This document shows, piece by piece, positions 17,298 to 25,939 of a DNA stretch of 64,000 nt; position 1 is the first letter of the stretch, and each line of letters starts with the position of its first letter. Below the pieces are notes generated by a model. The model was not told where the DNA came from and made no database searches. It saw only the letters and a program-made list of their open reading frames with translations. The DNA is taken from positions 174,610-238,609 of the forward strand of contig NZ_AUBS01000005.1 of the NCBI RefSeq assembly GCF_000429365.1. The letters run 5' to 3'. The stretch is from Pseudodonghicola xiamenensis DSM 18339 (GTDB lineage Bacteria; Pseudomonadota; Alphaproteobacteria; Rhodobacterales; Rhodobacteraceae). The position numbers and the translations under genes are program-made.

Positions 17298-17319
17298 CCC
17301 GCCCCACGACTGGGGCGGG
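17298..17319. terminator. Hairpin between convergent gene pair
   Basis: Eight-base stem CCCGCCCC/GGGGCGGG with a six-base loop, between the two-TM gene and hemF, which are read towards each other. It has no T-tract on either strand. Confidence 0.45.
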
Positions 17320-17339
17320 CAATCACCGGGGAAGACGGC

Positions 17340-18233
17340 TCAGGGCCATTTCGCCAGGGGCGGCAGGCTCATCAGCACCGCTTCCGGATCGTGACCGGTT
17401 TCCAACCCGAATTTGGTCCCCCGGTCATAAACCAGGTTATATTCGGCATATTGACCGCGATAGATAAGCTGGGTGTCGCGATCCGCCTCGGAAAAGCTGT
17501 GCCCCCGGCGCTTTTCCACCAGCGGCAGGAAGGCCGGCAGGAAGGCGCGGCCGATGTCCTGCGTCAGGGCGAAATCGGCCTCCCAATCGCCGGTGCAATA
17601 ATCGTCCATGAAAATCCCGCCGACACCGCGCGCCCGCTTGCGGTGGGGGATATAGAAATATTCATCCGCCCAGGCTTTCAGCCGCGGGTAATGACCCGCC
17701 CCATGCGGGTCCAGATGCGCCTTTTGGGTGGCATGGAAATGCGCGGTATCCTCGGCATATTCGATGCAGGGGTTCAGATCCGAGCCACCGCCGAACCACC
17801 AGGCATGCGGGGTCCAGAACATTCGGGTATTCATGTGAACCGCAGGAACATGCGGGTTGCGCATATGCGCGACCAGCGAAATCCCCGAGGCCCAGAACCG
17901 CGGATCATCCTTCATTCCCGGCAGCCCCTTGCGTGCCATCATCGCGGCTTGGGCCCGCTCTCCCAGTTGCCCATAGACGGTGGAGACATTGACACCGACC
18001 TTTTCGAACACCCGACCGCCGCGCATCACGCTCATCAGGCCGCCGCCGGCGTCACTACCGTCCTCCGAGACGCGCCGGGTCTGTTTCACCTCGAACCGCG
18101 CCGGCGGTTCATCGGCGAAGGGACCTTCTGCATGGCTGTCCTCCAGGCCCTCGAAGGCGGCGACGATCTGGTCGCGCAGATCGCGGAACCAGGCCGCGGC
18201 ACGGGCTTTTTCACGGTCGAACGAATCTGTCAT
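17340..18233 (-). CDS. hemF: Oxygen-dependent coproporphyrinogen III oxidase
   Basis: Converts coproporphyrinogen III to protoporphyrinogen IX using O2. The 297-residue protein has the HemF hallmarks: GGVMSVMRGG-like region (GGGLMSVMRGGRVFEKVGVN), VHMNTRMFW, WWFGGGSDLNP, RGVGGIFMDDY and YRGQYAEYNLVYDRGTKFGL, the last being the family signature. The window also holds the oxygen-independent enzyme hemN behind an FNR-type box, so the organism can make haem with or without oxygen. Confidence 0.97.
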   Translation of the reverse strand: MTDSFDREKARAAAWFRDLRDQIVAAFEGLEDSHAEGPFADEPPARFEVKQTRRVSEDGSDAGGGLMSVMRGGRVFEKVGVNVSTVYGQLGERAQAAMMARKGLPGMKDDPRFWASGISLVAHMRNPHVPAVHMNTRMFWTPHAWWFGGGSDLNPCIEYAEDTAHFHATQKAHLDPHGAGHYPRLKAWADEYFYIPHRKRARGVGGIFMDDYCTGDWEADFALTQDIGRAFLPAFLPLVEKRRGHSFSEADRDTQLIYRGQYAEYNLVYDRGTKFGLETGHDPEAVLMSLPPLAKWP

Positions 18234-18299
18234 GGCTGTTCCCCGGTTGATGTCTTGCTGCCTGCCGGCACACCCGGCAAGCGCTGGAAGGGGGGCGCG

Positions 18300-19103
18300 T
18301 CAATGCGCGGGGGCGGTAACAGGATCGAGCAGCGTCCGCCCGCCGTCGAGTGTCAGGATCTGCCCGGTCATGAAACCGGAAGCGTCCGAAGCCAGGAATT
18401 GCGCGGTATCGGCAAGTTCGGAGGGGGCGGCGATGCGCGCCAACGGCGTGTGATCCTCGATTTCCTGACGGTATTCGCGATTGTCCTTCAGCGTGGATTT
18501 GAGAGACGCGCTCATGACCGAGCCGATGGCGACCGCGTTGACCCGAATCCGATGCGGCGCCAGCGCCACTGCCAACGACCGGGTCAACTGATCCAGCGCC
18601 GCCGAGCTGACAGAATAGGCCATCAGATCAGGGTGTGTCCGGCGCGCGGCAATCGAGCTGAGGTTGATGATCGACCCAGCGCAGCCCGCGCCGGGCCGTT
18701 CCTTGGCTTGCTTGATCATCCGCCGAGAGACAAGCTGACTGAGCCGCATCGCCGGCAACACGTTCTGGTTCAGCAACGCGATCACCGAATCGTCGTCCGG
18801 ATCCAGCGGATCAGAGGGGGTCACCTGCCGTGCCCCATTGACCAGGATATCGACCTGATCAAAGGCGTCGATCGTGGCTGACAGCAGGTTGGCGATGGTC
18901 AACCTTTCGCGCAGGTCGCCAGCGAAATAACGGACATTGCTGTCCTCGACATGTTCGCCCAACTCTTCGATCAGGCCGGCTTCGTCGATATCGGCGAACA
19001 TGACATTCGCCCCTTTTCCGGCAAATTGCCGACCGATAGCCAGACCAATGCCATTGGCGGCGCCGGTTACGATGGCAGTCTTGCCGGCGATGGAAAATGA
19101 CAT
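18300..19103 (-). CDS. SDR-fold protein with altered catalytic motifs
   Basis: A 267-residue short-chain dehydrogenase fold: TGAANGIG (13-20) for the nucleotide, Ser150 and Tyr163 at the usual spacing, and the C-terminal ASDASGFMTGQILTLDGGRT. Two canonical features are missing. The active-site Lys four residues after Tyr is Ser (AYSVSSAAL, Ser167), and the NNAG motif reads VNGARQ. I checked the codons: TAT TCT GTC AGC TCG. The frame is intact and normal in codon use. It may be catalytically altered or use another base. hemF follows downstream and an RsmC-like gene precedes it, all on the minus strand. The substrate is unknown. Confidence 0.88.
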   Translation of the reverse strand: MSFSIAGKTAIVTGAANGIGLAIGRQFAGKGANVMFADIDEAGLIEELGEHVEDSNVRYFAGDLRERLTIANLLSATIDAFDQVDILVNGARQVTPSDPLDPDDDSVIALLNQNVLPAMRLSQLVSRRMIKQAKERPGAGCAGSIINLSSIAARRTHPDLMAYSVSSAALDQLTRSLAVALAPHRIRVNAVAIGSVMSASLKSTLKDNREYRQEIEDHTPLARIAAPSELADTAQFLASDASGFMTGQILTLDGGRTLLDPVTAPAH

Positions 19104-19124
19104 CTCAACTCTCCTGTGGATCGT

Positions 19125-20117
19125 TCAGGCACGAAGCCGCACGGGACGCACGGCATGAAGGATCTTGAACCGGCTGTCGCCGGCCACTTCCTGATGTTCA
19201 GCGAAGACCTGTGCCAGCGTCGTCTCATAAGGCAGATGACGGTTGGCCACCAGCCAGAGCTGCCCCCGCGGCGCCAGCATCCTGGCGGCGGCAAGGATAA
19301 AGGCCTGCCCCAACCCCGGATCGGCGTTGCGATCGGTGTGAAACGGCGGATTCATCACCACCGCATCCAGCGGCTGATCCGGCTTGAAACCGGTGGCATC
19401 GGCCCAATGGAACCGGGCGCGAGGATCCGTGATATTCCGTTCTGCGCAGTTCAGCGCGATGCGGTCGGCCTCGACCACCTCCAGCGTCTTCAGCCGATCG
19501 TCCCGCAGAAGATGCGTGGACAAGTAGCCCCAGCCAGCGCCCAGATCGGCCAGATGGGCGCCCAGATGCGGCGGCAGGCTCTCGACCAGAAGGCGCGAGG
19601 CCGGATCGACACCATCGGCCGAGAACACGCCCGGGGCGGTCACGAATCCCTCGACGCCCTGTGCCGCAGGCTCGACCCAATCGGCGAAGGCGCCCTCATC
19701 GGCCTGGAACCAGAACAGCCGGCCATGCGCCTTCGACAGGCTGCCCAGCACCGGCACCCGCTTGCGCACCTCACGCCAGAGGCTATCGGCCCCGTCGGTC
19801 TTGGCACCATCGACCACCACCAGCCCGTCGCAGCAGGCAGCAGCGCGGGCGATCAACGCCTGAGCCTGACGTTTGGCACGGGGCAGAAACACCAGCGCGG
19901 CAGCACAGCGCATATCCTGCGGCAATTGGCTATCCACCGCCCAGCCAGCGGCGGCAAGCGCATCATAATCGGGGCGGAAGGGTTGAATCAGCAGCGCCCG
20001 ATCGCGTGGCAGCACCGACAGATCGGCGCTTGCGCGAGGGTGGAACACCGCCAACGGGCCGGTCTCGGGAAGGGTCAGCCCTCCTTCACCGACAGCAAGT
20101 GCAAGACGGACGGTCAA
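19125..20117 (-). CDS. RsmC/RlmG-type rRNA guanine-N2 methyltransferase
   Basis: A 330-residue protein with a degenerate N-terminal domain and a C-terminal SAM-dependent methyltransferase domain, the two-domain build of RsmC and RlmG. The SAM motif is LADLGAGWGYLSTHLL and the catalytic motif is NPPFH (AVVMNPPFHTDRNADPGLGQAF), as in enzymes that methylate the exocyclic amine of guanine in 16S or 23S rRNA. Which rRNA site is modified cannot be decided. It lies six bases after the clpS stop on the same strand, so the two are probably cotranscribed. Confidence 0.88.
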   Translation of the reverse strand: MTVRLALAVGEGGLTLPETGPLAVFHPRASADLSVLPRDRALLIQPFRPDYDALAAAGWAVDSQLPQDMRCAAALVFLPRAKRQAQALIARAAACCDGLVVVDGAKTDGADSLWREVRKRVPVLGSLSKAHGRLFWFQADEGAFADWVEPAAQGVEGFVTAPGVFSADGVDPASRLLVESLPPHLGAHLADLGAGWGYLSTHLLRDDRLKTLEVVEADRIALNCAERNITDPRARFHWADATGFKPDQPLDAVVMNPPFHTDRNADPGLGQAFILAAARMLAPRGQLWLVANRHLPYETTLAQVFAEHQEVAGDSRFKILHAVRPVRLRA

Positions 20118-20123
20118 GCGCCC

Positions 20124-20444
20124 CTATTCCTCTTTTTCCATGGTGCATTGCAGCGGATGCTGATGCCGACGGGCAAAATCCATCACCTGTCCCACCTTGG
20201 TCTCGGCAATCTCATGACTGAAGACGCCGACAACGGCGACGCCCTTCTTGTGCACGGTCAGCATCACTTCGAACGCCTGGGCGTGCGTCATGTTGAAGAA
20301 CCGCTCCAGCACGTGGACGACGAATTCCATCGGCGTGTAGTCGTCATTCAGCAGCAGCACCTTGTACAGGGGCGGGCGCTGGGTCTTGGGCCGGGTCTTG
20401 AGCAGGATCGAGGTATCGCCTTCGTCATCCTGCTTGTCCGACAT
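20124..20444 (-). CDS. clpS: ATP-dependent Clp protease adaptor ClpS
   Basis: ClpS delivers N-degron substrates to ClpAP. The 106-residue protein has an acidic unstructured N-terminus, the core [18 protein letters not shown] with the N-degron pocket residues N-D-D, then [20 protein letters not shown] and [12 protein letters not shown], ending [10 protein letters not shown]. The start is uncertain. ATG 20444 has GAGG immediately next to it, which is too close to act as a ribosome binding site. An in-frame ATG at 20465 would add MLLQPLR and also lacks a clear site. clpA is not in the window. Confidence 0.95.
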   Translation of the reverse strand: MSDKQDDEGDTSILLKTRPKTQRPPLYKVLLLNDDYTPMEFVVHVLERFFNMTHAQAFEVMLTVHKKGVAVVGVFSHEIAETKVGQVMDFARRHQHPLQCTMEKEE

Positions 20445-20557
20445 CCTCAATGGCTGTAGCAGCATCGCGAAGCTCTAATCCGGGGTATGGGGATTTATGG
20501 GTCCCCTATATATAACGCTCCGTGGGGTTTAGAAAAGCCTAAGCGGAGAAGCAAGCC

Positions 20558-21277
20558 ATGGCGGGCAGTTTGACGGCGGTGGGTTTCGACGCGGACGACA
20601 CCCTGTGGCATAATGAGCGCTTTTTCCGCCTGACCCAGGCCCGCTTTACCGACCTGCTTAAGGATTTCGCCGAGGCGGACCTTCTGTCAGCACGGCTGCT
20701 GGCGGCGGAACGGCGCAACATCCAGCACTATGGCTATGGCATCAAGGGCTTCGTCCTGTCCATGATCGAGACCGCGATCGAGGTGACCGAAGACCGCGTG
20801 CCCGCCAACGTCATCCGGGAATTGATCGAGGCCGGGCAGGAAATGCTGGCCCATCCGATCGAGCTGTTGCCCCATGCCCGCGAGGCGGTGGAAACCCTGG
20901 CCGACAGCCACCGCGTGATCCTGATCACCAAGGGCGATTTGATCGACCAGGAACGCAAGCTGGCGCAATCCGGCCTGGGAGACCTGTTTCACGGCGTCGA
21001 AATCGTATCCGAGAAGACCCCCGCAATCTATGCCGAGATCTTCTCACGCCATGGGGATGGCCCCGACCGGGCACTGATGGTGGGCAACTCCATGCGTTCG
21101 GATGTGGTGCCGGCAATCGCGGCCGGCGGTTGGGGCGTCTATGTCCCGCATGGGCTGATCTGGGAGATCGAGCGGGCCGACACCCCCGAGGGATCGCCCC
21201 GGTATCACAGCATCGACACCCTGGGAGACCTGCCTGGCCTGGTGGCGCGGATTGATGAAAGACTTGGCATATATTGA
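20558..21277 (+). CDS. HAD-superfamily hydrolase
   Basis: A 239-residue haloacid dehalogenase-fold phosphatase. Motif I is GFDADDTLWHNE, with the nucleophile and acid Asp residues. Motif II is the Thr in VILITKGD, a Lys lies in VSEKTPAIY, and motif IV is MVGNSMRSDV. The alpha-helical insertion between motifs I and II is a C1 cap. The substrate is probably a small phosphate ester. The gene is divergent from clpS with about 110 bases between the starts, including TATATATAAC, a possible -10 region. Confidence 0.85.
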   Translation: MAGSLTAVGFDADDTLWHNERFFRLTQARFTDLLKDFAEADLLSARLLAAERRNIQHYGYGIKGFVLSMIETAIEVTEDRVPANVIRELIEAGQEMLAHPIELLPHAREAVETLADSHRVILITKGDLIDQERKLAQSGLGDLFHGVEIVSEKTPAIYAEIFSRHGDGPDRALMVGNSMRSDVVPAIAAGGWGVYVPHGLIWEIERADTPEGSPRYHSIDTLGDLPGLVARIDERLGIY

Positions 21278-21502
21278 ATAAAATGTGATCGGCCTGCACG
21301 CCCCGCCTCAGGCCCTGTTTAGCCGGTGTTGCGGATGCCGAGCCCTACACCCCAAGATGTGGGAATTAGCCATCACGGCGTTTCAACATCCCCTCACAAG
21401 CTGCGGGTTTATTTTGATTATTTCCTATGATATCTTGGTCGAAACAAATCCACAAACGGGTCGGGATCAACCGGGCCCGACGAGGCAGACAGAGGCAATA
21501 TC

Positions 21503-22945
21503 GTGCAGGTCCGGCGTATTCGGTCGGCCCGGTCAGGGCTGAATCTCTTCTTCGCACTCCTTTTGGCGTCGCTTTGGGGCGTGTTACTGGTCACGGCCAG
21601 TGCAAACAGGGTGCAGGCAGCCCCCTATGCCGAGGTCGTGATGGACGCCCGTACCGGCGAAATCCTGCAATCCCGCAACGCTGATACCCGGCTGCATCCG
21701 GCTTCCCTGACCAAGATGATGACGCTCTACGTCACCTTCGAAGCGGTGCGCAATGGCGAGATCTCCATGGATACGATGGTGCGGGTTTCGTCTCATGCCG
21801 CGTCGGAACCCCCGTCCAAACTGGGCCTGAAACCTGGGCAGAAGATCGCGCTGCGCTATCTGGTGCGGGCCGCGGCGGTGAAATCCGCCAATGACGCCGC
21901 CACCGCCATCGGCGAGGCGATCAGCGGATCGGAAGACGCCTTCGCCCTCCGGATGACCCGGACCGCTAAGGCCCTGGGCATGAAACGGACCACATTCAAG
22001 AACGCCCATGGCCTGACCGAAAACGGCCATCTCTCCACCGCCCGGGACATGACGATCCTGGGGCGGCATCTGCTTTACGATTACCCCGAATATTACAACC
22101 TCTTCTCGCGCCGCAGCACCAATGCGGGCATCAAGACGGTGACCTCTCACAACCGGATTCTCGACAGCTATCGCGGCGCCGACGGCATCAAGACCGGCTA
22201 TACCCGGGCCGCTGGCTTCAACCTCGTGGCCTCGGCCCAACGGGGAAATACGCGCATCATCGCCACAGTTTTCGGCGGCAAATCCTCGACCTGGCGCAAT
22301 GCCAAGGTGGCCGAGCTTCTGGATGTCGGGTTCCGCCGGGCACCGCGGTCGACACCGCTGCGCAAACCCTCGCCGCCGGCCTATGTCGGCAAGGACACAG
22401 GCCCCGCAGGCAAGACCATTCGCGTGAACGGTGCCGTTGTCGCCAGCCTGCGCCCGGTGCCGCGCCCGGGCGGCTCCTCGGCCCCCGCCTCGGCTGAAAC
22501 CGAACTGGTGGCCCGCGCCGACACCACGCCGGACGCGGATATCATCGCCGCCGCCGTCGCCGAAGCCATCCTGAGCTCGTCGGACGGAGAGGCACCCGCC
22601 ACGGCACCGCGCCCAGCCATGCGCCCCGAGGATTTGCGCGATGATCTGGTCGTGGCAGATGCCGGAGCCGAACAACTTGAGGTCGTGACCCGCGTATCCA
22701 CCAACGGTGGCCGGCACTGGGGCATCAACGTCGGCCGCTATTCCAGCCGGTATGACGCTGAAAAAGTACTGCTGCGGACAGCTCTGTCAGAAATGGAAAC
22801 TCTCGACGGCACCCTGCGCAAGGTGGTTCACAGCCCTCGCGGTTTTGACGCGAATTTCCTTGGCATGAGCGAGGAAACTGCCGATCTGGCCTGCCGCCGC
22901 CTGAAGGCGCGCAACGTGACCTGCAATCTGATCGGCCCGACCTGA
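21503..22945 (+). CDS. D-alanyl-D-alanine carboxypeptidase with SPOR domain
   Basis: A low-molecular-weight penicillin-binding protein that trims the terminal D-Ala from peptidoglycan stem peptides. The 480-residue protein has an N-terminal signal/anchor (about 14-34) and the three serine-peptidase motifs S68-L-T-K71, S128-A-N130 and K230-T-G. A Pro/Ala-rich linker follows (about 290-400), then a SPOR-type peptidoglycan-binding domain (about 405-480, GGRHWGINVGRYSSRYDAEK). SPOR domains bind denuded glycan at division septa, so septal action is likely. The start is GTG at 21503 with AGAGG about eight bases upstream. Confidence 0.93.
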   Translation: MQVRRIRSARSGLNLFFALLLASLWGVLLVTASANRVQAAPYAEVVMDARTGEILQSRNADTRLHPASLTKMMTLYVTFEAVRNGEISMDTMVRVSSHAASEPPSKLGLKPGQKIALRYLVRAAAVKSANDAATAIGEAISGSEDAFALRMTRTAKALGMKRTTFKNAHGLTENGHLSTARDMTILGRHLLYDYPEYYNLFSRRSTNAGIKTVTSHNRILDSYRGADGIKTGYTRAAGFNLVASAQRGNTRIIATVFGGKSSTWRNAKVAELLDVGFRRAPRSTPLRKPSPPAYVGKDTGPAGKTIRVNGAVVASLRPVPRPGGSSAPASAETELVARADTTPDADIIAAAVAEAILSSSDGEAPATAPRPAMRPEDLRDDLVVADAGAEQLEVVTRVSTNGGRHWGINVGRYSSRYDAEKVLLRTALSEMETLDGTLRKVVHSPRGFDANFLGMSEETADLACRRLKARNVTCNLIGPT

Positions 22946-22980
22946 TCGGCCCCAGCAGTTGATCTTTGACAAAGAAGAAA

Positions 22981-23009
22981 GGAGTGGCCCGGCCACTCCT
23001 TTTTTGTTT
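22981..23009. terminator. Bidirectional Rho-independent terminator
   Basis: Seven-base stem GGAGTGG/CCACTCC with a five-base loop. On the plus strand it is followed by six T, ending the carboxypeptidase transcript. On the minus strand it is followed by TTTCTTCTTTG, so it can also end the ccoGHIS transcript. Confidence 0.9.
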
Positions 23010-23056
23010 GCCTGCCGCCCGGCGGTAACCGGCGAGCGCCGAAAGGACGGATTGAA

Positions 23057-23215
23057 TCACGGCCTGGGGTGATCGTCCCATTCATCGCTGAGAATGCGGT
23101 GACTATCGCCCTCGGGGTCGTCATACTGGCCGGATCTGACAGTATAGATGAACCCCAGCAGCCCCACACCGCCCAGAAAGAGCGAGATCGGAATCAGGAA
23201 AACCAGAACGTCCAT
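23057..23215 (-). CDS. ccoS: cbb3 oxidase assembly protein CcoS
   Basis: A 52-residue membrane protein, too short for many gene finders. Read on the minus strand it starts MDVLVFLIPISLFLGGVG and continues LLGFIYTVRSGQYDDPEGD, the usual CcoS/FixS pattern: one transmembrane helix followed by Q-Y-D-D-P-E. It ends in an acidic tail, SDEWDDHPRP. CcoS is needed to load haem and copper into CcoN. It starts seven bases after the ccoI stop codon and is the last gene of ccoGHIS. Confidence 0.93.
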   Translation of the reverse strand: MDVLVFLIPISLFLGGVGLLGFIYTVRSGQYDDPEGDSHRILSDEWDDHPRP

Positions 23216-23221
23216 CGGCGA

Positions 23222-25405
23222 TTACCTCAGCCTGAGCGCGTTGAGAGAAACGGTGATCGAGGAGGAGGACATCGCCAGCGCGGCCATCAGCGGCGTCGCC
23301 AGCCCGGCCACCGCCAGAGGTACGGCGATCAGGTTATAAACCGTGGCAATCCGGAAGTTTTCGCGGATGCGTCGGGTCGCCTTGCGGGCAACGTCACAGG
23401 CCTCGGGAATCGGTGCCAGATCCTGCCCCAGAAGCACGATATCCGACGCCACACGCGCCGCATCCAACGCCGAGGCCGGCGAGATCGAGACATGGGCCGC
23501 AGCCAGTGCCGCAGTATCGTTCAGCCCGTCGCCCACCATCAGCACCTTTTTGCCCTCTTCCGACAAGCGGACGATACGGGCGGATTTGTCCTGCGGCAGT
23601 GCCTCGGCCACCCAGCGGGAAATCCCAAGACGCCGGGCCAGCGCTTCCACCGCCAGCGTGGTGTCCCCCGACATCAGCACCACTTCCGCCCCGGCCTTCT
23701 GCAGCGCCGCCACCGCTTCGGTGGCCCCCGGGCGCAGCGCGTCAGAGAAGAAGAACGGCCGCGCCTCCCCCTCCCCCACCGACAGCCAGGCGGCCGTTTG
23801 GCTGCCCTGAGCCGCCCCGACCCACGTAGCACGACCAAGACGGACCAGGCGCCCCTGCCATTGACCCTGAGTGCCGTATCCCGGCACTTCAGTCACATCG
23901 GTGATCTCGGCGGGAACGATCCCGGCGGCGCGCGCGGCGCGGGTCAGCGCGACGGAAAGCGGATGCGCCGAGACTTCGGCCAGCGCCAGCGCGACGGCAA
24001 GATCGGTGCTGGCGTGATCTTGCAGGTTGGTCAGTTCAGGCGTGCCCGCGGTCAGCGTGCCGGTCTTGTCGAAGACCACGGTATCGACCTCGGCCAGCCG
24101 CTCCAGCGCGGTGGCATGTTTGATCAGCATCCCCTTGCGGAACAGCCGTCCCGAGGCGGCGGTGGTCACTGCCGGCACCGCGAGCCCAAGCGCGCAGGGG
24201 CAGGTGATGATCAGCACCGCAGCGGCGATGTTCAGCGCCGTGCGAACATCCCAAGAATAGAGATACCAGCCCAGAAAGCTGAGCGCCGCGAGGATATGCA
24301 CCCCCGGCGCATAGAGTTTGGCGGCGCTGTCAGCCAGAGAGGTATAGCGCGAACGGCCCGATTCAGCGATCGCCACCAGATCGGCCATCCGATGCAGCGA
24401 GGTATCCTTGCCGACGGCGGTGGCGCGGATCGTCAACGGGCCGGTCAGGTTGACCTCCCCCGCGCTGACCGCAAGCCCCGGCTCGGCGAAGACCGGCAGG
24501 GTCTCTCCGGTCAGCAGGGAGCGATCCAGTTCAGACCGGCCCTCGGTGATTTCGCCATCGACCGGCATCCGCGCACCGGGGCGGATACGGATCAGATCGC
24601 CGATCCCGAGAGCGGCGACAGCAACCTCTTCCTCTTGCCCATCGCCGGTCAGCCGCAGGGCCCGCGGCACTTCCAGCGCCGAAAGCTCCTCGGCCGCCGA
24701 TCGGGCGACGGCCCGGGTGCGATAATCGAGGTAACGGCCCGCCAGCAGGAAGAAGGTCAGCGTCAGCGCCGCATCGAAATATGCGTGTTCGCCGGAAAGC
24801 GAGGTTTCCCAAAGCGAGGTCACCAACGCCAGGACGATGGCCAGAACGATCGGCACATCCATATTCAGCCGCCCGACCCGCAGCGCGCTCCAGGCATTCA
24901 CGAAAAAGGGTTTGGCGGCGAAGGCGATGGCCGGCAGGGTGATCGCCGCCGAAATCCAGTGGAACATGTCCCGGGTCGCATCTGTCGCCCCCGACCAGAC
25001 CGACACCGACAGCAGCATCACATTCATTGAGGCAAAGCCGGCGACTGCGAGGCGCATCAGCAGATCGCGCCCGGCCCTGTCGGTCTGGGTGGCCTGCAAC
25101 GCACCGGAATCAAGCTCATGCGCCTCGTATCCGACGCCTTCCAGCACCGGGATCAGATCGGCGGCGCGCACCTCCGGATCGGCCTCGATCAGGGCGCGTT
25201 TCAGGGTCAGGTTGACCCTCGCCGAATGCACCCCGGGCAGATCGCTCAGCGCATGTTCGACCGTGGTGATGCAGACCTGACAGTGAACCCCAGGCAGCGA
25301 CAGGGCGATGCGCGCGTCTTTCGGCGCATCCTCTACCGGCCCGACCGGGGCTGCAAGACAGCCCTGGCAGGCGGCGGCCGAAGGGGGGCGAAACTCTGCC
25401 GTCAT
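23222..25405 (-). CDS. ccoI: Copper-translocating P1B-type ATPase CcoI/FixI
   Basis: Pumps copper across the inner membrane for the CuB site of cbb3 oxidase. The 727-residue protein has an N-terminal heavy-metal domain with C42-x2-C45 (GVHCQVC) and an additional C13-x2-C16. The membrane metal site is C402-P-C404 in ITCPCALG. The phosphorylated aspartate is D446 in DKTGT, and HP (SAHPLS) and GDGLNDT complete the P-type set. I chose ATG 25405, preceded by GGAGCG; an ATG four codons upstream is less well placed. It lies between ccoH and ccoS. Confidence 0.97.
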   Translation of the reverse strand: MTAEFRPPSAAACQGCLAAPVGPVEDAPKDARIALSLPGVHCQVCITTVEHALSDLPGVHSARVNLTLKRALIEADPEVRAADLIPVLEGVGYEAHELDSGALQATQTDRAGRDLLMRLAVAGFASMNVMLLSVSVWSGATDATRDMFHWISAAITLPAIAFAAKPFFVNAWSALRVGRLNMDVPIVLAIVLALVTSLWETSLSGEHAYFDAALTLTFFLLAGRYLDYRTRAVARSAAEELSALEVPRALRLTGDGQEEEVAVAALGIGDLIRIRPGARMPVDGEITEGRSELDRSLLTGETLPVFAEPGLAVSAGEVNLTGPLTIRATAVGKDTSLHRMADLVAIAESGRSRYTSLADSAAKLYAPGVHILAALSFLGWYLYSWDVRTALNIAAAVLIITCPCALGLAVPAVTTAASGRLFRKGMLIKHATALERLAEVDTVVFDKTGTLTAGTPELTNLQDHASTDLAVALALAEVSAHPLSVALTRAARAAGIVPAEITDVTEVPGYGTQGQWQGRLVRLGRATWVGAAQGSQTAAWLSVGEGEARPFFFSDALRPGATEAVAALQKAGAEVVLMSGDTTLAVEALARRLGISRWVAEALPQDKSARIVRLSEEGKKVLMVGDGLNDTAALAAAHVSISPASALDAARVASDIVLLGQDLAPIPEACDVARKATRRIRENFRIATVYNLIAVPLAVAGLATPLMAALAMSSSSITVSLNALRLR

Positions 25406-25477
25406 AAGGCGCTCCAAGGGCTCCGAACCGAGGCCGGTTCAGGCGGACCGACCGGAAAAAGACGAGGCGCACCTAGC

Positions 25478-25936
25478 CTAGCCATTCACGTGAAACACCA
25501 GGCGCTGGACGAATTCGGTGCCGTCACGGTCCTGCGCCTTCAGCCGCAGATCCCATTTGCCCGGGCGCAGCTCGGCCGGGGCAACATAGGCAACCCCGTC
25601 GAAGTCGAACGCCGGGACGAAATCGTCCTGCCGTTCGGTGGCCCGCCCGATGGTCGCCGCGATCTCGGCTGCGCGAACCGGCGCGCCTGCACCATCGGTG
25701 ACCGTCATGATCACCAGCCCACCAGCGTAGCGGACATTGACGGTCCAGCCCAAGGCCTCCTGCGCGGCGCGGCGGGTGTTGAACTCCTGACTGGCGACGT
25801 AGGAATTCTTGACCTCCAGCCCGGGAAAGGTGCGGATGGCCTTATAGGCCATCCAGATATTGACGCCGATAATCACCGTGAAGGCCCCGACGAAAACCAT
25901 CAGCGCATGCCGTCCGGTGAATTCCCGTTCTGCCAT
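25478..25936 (-). CDS. ccoH: cbb3 oxidase assembly protein CcoH/FixH
   Basis: A 152-residue single-pass membrane protein with a large periplasmic domain. The helix is at about 11-33 (ALMVFVGAFTVIIGVNIWMAYKA), followed by FPGLEVKNSYVASQEFN, a conserved block of the FixH family, and a beta-rich domain. CcoH joins the CcoNOP complex during assembly. It starts four bases after the ccoG stop, and ccoI follows on the same transcript. Confidence 0.94.
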   Translation of the reverse strand: MAEREFTGRHALMVFVGAFTVIIGVNIWMAYKAIRTFPGLEVKNSYVASQEFNTRRAAQEALGWTVNVRYAGGLVIMTVTDGAGAPVRAAEIAATIGRATERQDDFVPAFDFDGVAYVAPAELRPGKWDLRLKAQDRDGTEFVQRLVFHVNG

Positions 25937-25939
25937 CTA

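Noticed and set aside
23069..25030. 653-codon plus-strand frame opposite ccoI and ccoS
   Set aside because: The minus strand carries a full P-type ATPase; the plus-strand product is a low-complexity Arg/Gln/Gly chain.
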